A DNA stretch of 11,728 bases from Zymomonas sp. (GTDB taxonomy: Bacteria > Pseudomonadota > Alphaproteobacteria > Sphingomonadales > Sphingomonadaceae): positions 1 through 11,728 of the forward strand of contig NZ_JAIWON010000095.1 in the NCBI RefSeq assembly GCF_020216885.1, given 5' to 3'. The position numbers and the translations under genes are program-made. Position 1 is the stretch's first letter. Every line of letters begins with the position of its first letter. This document shows positions 5,916 to 11,728 of this stretch, piece after piece. The notes below the pieces were generated by a model, which searched no databases, was not told where the DNA came from, and saw only the letters and a list, made by a program, of their open reading frames with translations.

Positions 5916-6747
5916 GAATAAGTCTTTTTATTATCTGTCGGGCTTTTTAGCTGGAAGCCTCGCCATGATAGCCCCGCTCCATGCTGAAACGGGTGATATT
6001 TTACAGGATAGCGACCCTTTGGGAGCGATCTGCACTGATCGTCCAACCAAATCATCGGCGGCTTGCACTGTCCCTAAAGGGCATTGGCAAATAGAAGCGG
6101 ATGTTACCAATTATAGTGAATCCCGTTCCGGCAATTTGAATAGTCAAACGCTTTTGGCGACAAACCCGACTTTGAAATATGGCATTAACAGCTATATGGA
6201 TTTTCAGGTTAACTGGGTTCCTTATAGCCAAATTTGGACACAGGATCGTGTTACCCATGAAAAACATAATTATGGCGGGTCGGGCGATGTTATTATGCGT
6301 TGGAAAACCCGATATTATGAAGATGACCGTTTTAGTTTAGCGGTTATCCCCTATGTGAAAGCGCCCGCAGCGGGGCATAAAATCGGTAATCGTCATTGGG
6401 AAGGGGGCATGGTCGCGGCGGCCAATATCAAATTGCCAGCCGGATTTTTGCTTACCTTGGCACCAGAAGTTGATATCGTTTTGAATGATGACAATAAGGG
6501 TATGCATGCGGCGATGCAGAATGTGTTCAATCTGGCGCGTCCGCTGACCAATCGTTTGACCTTGATTGGTGAATTATGGTCGGCGACCAATTTTGATCCA
6601 TCAGGAAAAACAACCCAATATTCCGCCGATAGTGCGCTTGTCTATGCCCTGACCCAGACAATCCAGTTAGATATTGGTGCGAATGTCGGTTTGAATAGGG
6701 ATACACCTGCCGAGCAAATATATTTGGGAATTAGTAAAAGATTTTAG
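5908..6747 (+). CDS. Exported outer-membrane-type protein, MetA-pathway/transporter-like
   Basis: The mature part reads as a beta-strand-rich outer-membrane protein of about 255 residues: alternating polar/aromatic strands, an early CTDRPTKS, and a final aromatic GISKRF typical of the last barrel strand. It resembles the 'phenol MetA degradation'/transporter family seen in proteobacteria, but the substrate is unknown. The first ATG in frame (5965) would give MIAPLHAETGD with no export signal. The frame stays open upstream to a stop at 5896 and encodes FLNKSFYYLSGFLAGSLAM then IAPLHA/ETGD, a clear signal peptide with a charged Lys, hydrophobic core and Ala-X-Ala-like cleavage site. No ATG, GTG or TTG exists there. 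ATT at 5908, six bases after AGGGA, is the best candidate start, giving 279 residues; CTG at 5914 is the other. If neither is used, the gene starts at 5965 and is unlikely to be exported. Confidence 0.75.
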   Translation: MFLNKSFYYLSGFLAGSLAMIAPLHAETGDILQDSDPLGAICTDRPTKSSAACTVPKGHWQIEADVTNYSESRSGNLNSQTLLATNPTLKYGINSYMDFQVNWVPYSQIWTQDRVTHEKHNYGGSGDVIMRWKTRYYEDDRFSLAVIPYVKAPAAGHKIGNRHWEGGMVAAANIKLPAGFLLTLAPEVDIVLNDDNKGMHAAMQNVFNLARPLTNRLTLIGELWSATNFDPSGKTTQYSADSALVYALTQTIQLDIGANVGLNRDTPAEQIYLGISKRF

Positions 6748-6889
6748 GCTGATTGTAATAAAGCAAATAATATTATTTTAGGATAAAGTAATTTTTTGTT
6801 GGGGCTAATTTACTTTTTCCTATTTGGGAACAGACAAGACCTGTTTTTTAATATTCCCTATTACATGCTCTTAAGAAAGGCTTTCCAAA
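6748..6889 (+). promoter_or_regulatory. Intergenic region with palindrome and weak terminator-like hairpin
   Basis: A perfect 14-bp AT-rich palindrome, AAATAATATTATTT, lies at 6765-6778. AACAG (6829-6833) and CTGTT (6841-6845) form a small stem followed by TTTTAA, and GGGAA/TTCCC (6826-6830 / 6854-6858) encloses it. This could be a weak terminator for the preceding gene, leaving little room for a promoter of the next one. I could not place a convincing -35/-10 pair. Confidence 0.3.
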
Positions 6890-7363
6890 ATGAATAATAC
6901 ACGGCCTCCATTTCCGCCTTTCTTAACAAAAGAAGCGGCTGCAATCAAAGTGCGACTGGCTGAAGATGCATGGAACAGCCAAAATCCAGAGAAAATTGCC
7001 TTAAGTTATACGGTTGATAGCTATTGGCGTAATCGCAGTGCGTTTATTCAAGGTCGTGAGGCGATTATCCAATTTTTGCGTGATAAATGGCTAAAAGGAC
7101 AAGAATATCGACTAATTAAAGAGCTATGGAGCTTTTCCGATAATCACATTGCGGTACGCTTTGCCTATGAATGGCATAATGACGGCGGCCAATGGTTTCG
7201 TTCTTATGGGAATGAAAATTGGGAATTTGATGAAGCGGGACTGATGCGGCGGCGTTTAGCCAGTATCAATGATATGGCGATAAAAGAAAGTGAACGGCTC
7301 TTTTCTTGGCCGATAGGTCGCCGACCCGATGATCATCCTTCGCTGAGTGAATTGGGCTTGTAA
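6890..7363 (+). CDS. DUF1348 / NTF2-like family protein
   Basis: The 157-residue product matches my recollection of the DUF1348 family, small cytosolic proteins with the NTF2/SnoaL-like cone fold. Typical stretches are [20 protein letters not shown] at the N-terminus, [42 protein letters not shown], and [23 protein letters not shown] before ASINDMAI. The pocket side is rich in Trp, Arg and acidic residues, but no catalytic role is established for the family. GAAAGG lies about nine bases before the ATG. It has no signal peptide. It is read towards the LysR gene at 7407, so the two converge; the 43 bases between them are AT-rich with only a weak TAAAA/TTTTA hairpin (7385-7397). Function unknown. 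Confidence 0.85.
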   Translation: MNNTRPPFPPFLTKEAAAIKVRLAEDAWNSQNPEKIALSYTVDSYWRNRSAFIQGREAIIQFLRDKWLKGQEYRLIKELWSFSDNHIAVRFAYEWHNDGGQWFRSYGNENWEFDEAGLMRRRLASINDMAIKESERLFSWPIGRRPDDHPSLSELGL

Positions 7364-7406
7364 GAATCTTGTTCACTTTTTTAAAAATATTTTACCGCAT
7401 ATAATT

Positions 7407-8297
7407 TTATCCGCGATAACGCAGATGATCGATGAGAAGTGAGAGAGCAGGGGAGTGTTTACGACTGGGATAATAAAGATGATATCCTGAAAAAAGTGGA
7501 CACCAATCTTCAAGAACTCTGATTAACCGTCCGTTTTGAATATGGGATAAAACTGTATCTTCGGGTAGATAGGCTATACCCAGCCCATCAAGCGCAGAAT
7601 GCAAGCGCAAGTCTAGATTATTGAAAGTCAGCTGCCCTTCTACCCGAATATTTATTTTTTGATTATCTTTCTCAAGATCCCATGGGAAGATACCTCCATA
7701 GGTCGGAAGACGAATATTGATACAATTATGTGCCATCAGATCATGGGGTGATTGGGGTTTTGGGTGTTTTTGAAAATAGGCTGGCGAGGCAACAATAGCC
7801 ATACGCATATCTGCACCTATTTTTATGGCAATCATATCCTTTGCTACCTGTTCACCTATTCGGATACCAGCATCATACCCTTGTGCGACAATGTCAGTTA
7901 GGCCGTAATCGACAATTATTTCAACATTTATATCTGGATAGTGAGGCAGAAACGAATTGAGTGCGGGCTGGAGAATAGAAAGGGCAGAGTGTTCCCCTGC
8001 TGTGATCCGAAGGCTGCCTACAGGCTTGTCTTTCATTGCAATCAGGTCAGCCAGCTTGGCTTCGATTTCAGTAAATCTGGGCGCTAAGGTTCTATAAAGA
8101 TGTGTGCCTGCTTCTGTCGGTGTCACGCTTCTGGTTGTGCGTCTTAGTAGTTGTATACCTATCCTTTCTTCAAGTGCGCGTATTGTCTGGCTTAGAGCCG
8201 ACTGTGAAACACCAATTTTCGCGGCGGCACGGGTAAAACTGCGTTCGTGAGCTACCATGGTGAACACGGCTAAATCATTGAAATTTTCTTGTGCCAT
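7407..8297 (-). CDS. LysR-type transcriptional regulator
   Basis: The 296-residue product has the standard LysR layout. The winged helix-turn-helix occupies residues 1-60 (FNDLAVFTMVAHERSFTRAAAKIGVSQSALSQTIRALEERIGIQLLRRTTRSVTPTEAG), followed by a linker helix and a two-lobe effector-binding domain (about 92-290, GSLRITAGEHSALSILQP through the SALDGLGIAYLPEDTV region). Length is normal. AGGG lies about seven bases before the ATG at 8297. It is divergently placed 133 bases from the dehydrogenase/reductase pair, the usual LysR arrangement, and two ATTA-N7-TAAT boxes lie between; one overlaps its own ribosome binding site, suggesting autoregulation. The effector is unknown; the regulated genes suggest a carbonyl compound or oxidant. 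The identity as LysR is secure, the target assignment is inference. Confidence 0.96.
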   Translation of the reverse strand: MAQENFNDLAVFTMVAHERSFTRAAAKIGVSQSALSQTIRALEERIGIQLLRRTTRSVTPTEAGTHLYRTLAPRFTEIEAKLADLIAMKDKPVGSLRITAGEHSALSILQPALNSFLPHYPDINVEIIVDYGLTDIVAQGYDAGIRIGEQVAKDMIAIKIGADMRMAIVASPAYFQKHPKPQSPHDLMAHNCINIRLPTYGGIFPWDLEKDNQKINIRVEGQLTFNNLDLRLHSALDGLGIAYLPEDTVLSHIQNGRLIRVLEDWCPLFSGYHLYYPSRKHSPALSLLIDHLRYRG

Positions 8298-8299
8298 TG

Positions 8300-8314
8300 A
8301 TTAGCCCTACTAAT
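8300..8314. promoter_or_regulatory. LysR-type operator box 1
   Basis: ATTAGCCCTACTAAT is an inverted repeat (ATTAG, five bases, CTAAT) with the T-N11-A spacing of LysR sites (T8301, A8313). It ends three bases from the lysR ATG and covers its ribosome binding site, so binding would fit autorepression. Confidence 0.6.
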
Positions 8315-8325
8315 GATAACATCCC

Positions 8326-8342
8326 GATTACCCTATCTAATC
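8326..8342. promoter_or_regulatory. LysR-type operator box 2
   Basis: GATTA-CCCTATC-TAATC is a second inverted repeat with the T-N11-A pattern (T8328, A8340). Its core ATTA-N7-TAAT repeats box 1 in the same arrangement with start points 27 bases apart. It lies where the -35 of an activator-dependent promoter would be if TATTTA (8361-8366) is the -10 of the dehydrogenase gene; that promoter is a guess. Confidence 0.6.
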
Positions 8343-8430
8343 CCCTGATCCAAGACCGCCTATTTATGAAGAACCTTTCCCGCTTTGGTGTGTCCAGAAG
8401 CGTAAAGATATAAAATTCAGGAGATTCAAA

Positions 8431-10292
<1,862 letters not shown>

Positions 10293-10343
10293 AAATGAAC
10301 CCTTGCCGAGTATATGAAGATCAGAAATTATAGATTATTTTCA

Positions 10344-10378
10344 GTGATGCCATTTTCTAAATTTGGCATCGCTTTTTT
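10344..10378 (+). terminator. Intrinsic terminator of the SDR-AKR operon
   Basis: GTGATGCCA (10344-10352) pairs with TGGCATCGC (10364-10372), nine pairs with one G-T, around an 11-base loop, and is followed directly by six Ts. It lies 52 bases after the aldo/keto reductase stop. Confidence 0.9.
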
Positions 10379-10421
10379 ATCCTTGGCACCAAAGATAATC
10401 ATTATTTTGCTAGATATAAAA

Positions 10422-10511
<90 letters not shown>

Positions 10512-10825
10512 CGCTTAGAAATGCGATCGTCATCAATCAAATCGATGTGGAAGAGGCTCTGTAGCAGCATAAATCCGATAAGGGAAGCCTTTTTTCTGGT
10601 GAATAAGAGATGTTAAGGCTTTCTCATTTTGGTATTTTTTCTCTATATAGAGCGTGACTGATGAAAAGAACGCGTGATTTTGGGGCTTTATATCTAGAGA
10701 TAATAAAAGGATAACGCCCCGTTCGGCGAATGACGTTCTTTTTTTATCAGTTTATTCCGGTTCTATTTGAAGAATAGTCTTGGTTATCAAGTGATATTCT
10801 GAACAACAGCTAGGCTTAGGCAGAT
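10512..10825. other. 314-base intergenic stretch rich in inverted repeats
   Basis: No gene-like reading frame was seen. It holds the tRNA-Ser upstream side (10512-10570), a 23-base-loop inverted repeat with AAGCCTT/AAGGCTT arms (10585-10591 / 10615-10621, extendable to ten pairs), a 12-bp palindrome CTCTATATAGAG (10641-10652), and the structured element at 10657-10751. It must also contain the promoter of the SH3 gene that starts at 10826. Confidence 0.6.
10657..10751 (+). ncRNA. Candidate small RNA or structured intergenic element
   Basis: ACTGAT (10657-10662) pairs with ATCAGT (10746-10751), and AAAAGAACG (10664-10672) with CGTTCTTTT (10734-10742). Inside, GGGGC (10682-10686) pairs with GCCCC (10716-10720), and TATC/GATA caps it (10691-10694 / 10699-10702). 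CGCC/GGCG (10715-10718 / 10725-10728) is an alternative hairpin. A T7 run (10739-10745) gives a terminator-like end, and a TATATA (10644-10649) could serve as -10, which would make an RNA of about 90 bases. I recognise no known RNA family, and transcription is not shown. Confidence 0.3.
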
Positions 10826-11359
10826 ATGATGGTGCGTGTATTTCAGTCAGGGAAAAGAAAATTATTCTGTGCTGTCGCCCAATTTTTTATTTTTTGTCTT
10901 TGTCCCGTTTTTTTTATTATGTCGCCGCTTTCAGCCGCCGTTATTCACACAACGCTGCCTTATTGGGCATCGATTAGTGCCAGTGAAGCCTTTATGCGGA
11001 GTGGCCCCGGAGCAAATTATCCCGCGATTTGGCATTATCAGCGGCCTGATTTGCCTGTCAAAGTGATTGCCCGTCATGAAAATTGGAGAAAAGTGGAAGA
11101 TATTGACGGGGCGACGGGATGGATCGCCTCGGCTTTACTTTCTGACAGGCGCACCGCGATTTTGAATTCTGTTGGTATCCAAAATTTATATGCAGAGCCT
11201 TCGGCAACCGCGTCAGTTATTTGGCGGGCTGAAAATGGTGTTATTGGTCGTGTTTCAAAATGTCGTGAGAATTGGTGCTTATTCAACATTCGTGGTCAGA
11301 CTGGCTATATCAATAGCCGCAACCTATGGGGTGTCGATCCCAATGAAGAGATCAAATGA
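10826..11359 (+). CDS. Exported bacterial SH3-domain protein
   Basis: The 177-residue product begins with a basic n-region (SGKRK) and a long hydrophobic stretch (CAVAQFFIFCLCPVFFIM), with a probable cleavage site after PLSA (about residue 37). The mature part has two SH3-like repeats. The first (about 49-108) contains the family signature EAFMRSGPGANYPAIWHY and ENWRKVEDIDGATGWI; the second (about 112-170) runs from LNSVGIQNLYAEPS to ENWCLFNIRGQTGYI. Cys146 and Cys151 could form a disulfide. Such proteins are periplasmic and thought to bind peptidoglycan or other ligands; no enzymatic motif is seen. ATGs at 10826 and 10829 are adjacent; AGG six bases before the first is the only ribosome binding site. 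It stands alone with no clear terminator after it. Confidence 0.85.
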   Translation: MMVRVFQSGKRKLFCAVAQFFIFCLCPVFFIMSPLSAAVIHTTLPYWASISASEAFMRSGPGANYPAIWHYQRPDLPVKVIARHENWRKVEDIDGATGWIASALLSDRRTAILNSVGIQNLYAEPSATASVIWRAENGVIGRVSKCRENWCLFNIRGQTGYINSRNLWGVDPNEEIK

Positions 11360-11462
11360 TCCCTTCTCGCGCTTTAACACTAAATAATATTTGTTTTGTT
11401 AACAATTTTATCGTTTTTTTGTAGAAAACGGCAAAATAATTATCTTCAGTGACGGAAAAAAT

Positions 11463-11728
11463 ATGGCTGTTTTTAGAGTGAACTGCTCGACCCTTCGCAA
11501 GTTATTATGCGTCACTGTTCTTTCTGTCGCGTCGCCTCTTGTCGCCAGTCCTCCTTTACCAACGCCGATGGCTTTGTCTTCACTGGAAAGTGGAGAATGG
11601 CGGATTTCTGTGCTTCCGAAAGGCATGACGGATGTCTGTCTCGGTAATCCACATCAGTTGATGCATAGTGCCATTCCGTCAGGCCAATGTGATGCGTTGG
11701 TGGTGGATAATAAGCCAGATATGGCGAC
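11463..11728 (+). CDS. Exported protein of unknown function, 5' part (cut by window edge)
   Basis: The frame is open from ATG 11463 to the window end, 88 codons. It begins MAVFRVNCSTLRKLLCVTVL and continues SVASPLVASPPLPTP, a convincing signal peptide with cleavage near LVA/SP. The following ALSSLESGEWRISVLP, then VCLGNPHQLMHSAIPSGQCDALVV, resembles small secreted sphingomonad proteins (DUF3617-like, 'LEPGLWE' start followed by paired cysteines) as I recall them. The two cysteines about 20 residues apart may form a disulfide. GACGGAA upstream is a modest ribosome binding site. The 103-base gap from the SH3 gene has an AT-rich TTGTTAACAA palindrome (11396-11405) and a CGTTTT/AAAACG hairpin (11412-11430) but no clear promoter or terminator. 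The family call is tentative. Confidence 0.7.
   Translation, partial: MAVFRVNCSTLRKLLCVTVLSVASPLVASPPLPTPMALSSLESGEWRISVLPKGMTDVCLGNPHQLMHSAIPSGQCDALVVDNKPDMA

Noticed and set aside
7364..7406. Terminator between the DUF1348 and LysR genes
   Set aside because: TAAAA/TTTTA near 7385-7397 is an AT-only stem with no GC pairs; too weak to call.

Overview
The window looks like ordinary chromosome of an alphaproteobacterium, most likely a sphingomonad. Three signs point there: an aroQ-accB-accC operon, a general-stress promoter of the EcfG type (GGAAC-N17-CGTT), and small secreted proteins of alphaproteobacterial type. Base composition is moderate to AT-leaning for that class. Together with the gene styles this would fit Zymomonas, but that genus call is inference from memory and no comparison was run.

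Layout. Positions 1-1934 (minus strand) hold aroQ, accB and the first 303 codons of accC. A divergent promoter region (1935-2012) separates them from a plus-strand fused thiS-thiG gene (2013-3008), which ends at a strong bidirectional terminator. A small ABM-domain monooxygenase-like gene (3075-3371, minus) and a csbD-type stress gene (3592-3864, plus) lie back to back; each has a good promoter, housekeeping for the first and EcfG-type for the second. Next comes prfC (release factor 3, 4196-5785), then an exported outer-membrane-type protein (to 6747) whose signal peptide appears to start at a non-AUG codon, then a DUF1348/NTF2-like protein (6890-7363).

Positions 7407-10292 form a regulator-enzyme cassette. 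A minus-strand LysR regulator faces a two-gene plus-strand unit, a short-chain dehydrogenase and an aldo/keto reductase, and the gap between them carries two matching ATTA-N7-TAAT boxes. A terminator, a minus-strand tRNA-Ser(UGA), a structured 314-base intergenic stretch, an exported SH3-domain protein and the 5' end of another exported protein fill the rest.

Functionally, aroQ (shikimate pathway), accBC (malonyl-CoA synthesis), thiSG (thiazole of thiamine) and prfC are core metabolism or translation. The csbD gene belongs to the stress response. The LysR/SDR/AKR group looks like an inducible NADPH-dependent carbonyl-reducing unit with unknown substrate. I see no transposon, prophage, CRISPR or integrase gene and no clearly new multi-gene system. 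The most interesting details are the ThiS-ThiG fusion junction, the EcfG promoter, the paired LysR boxes, a missing catalytic His in the aldo/keto reductase, the non-AUG start after prfC, and an unexplained structured element near 10657-10751.
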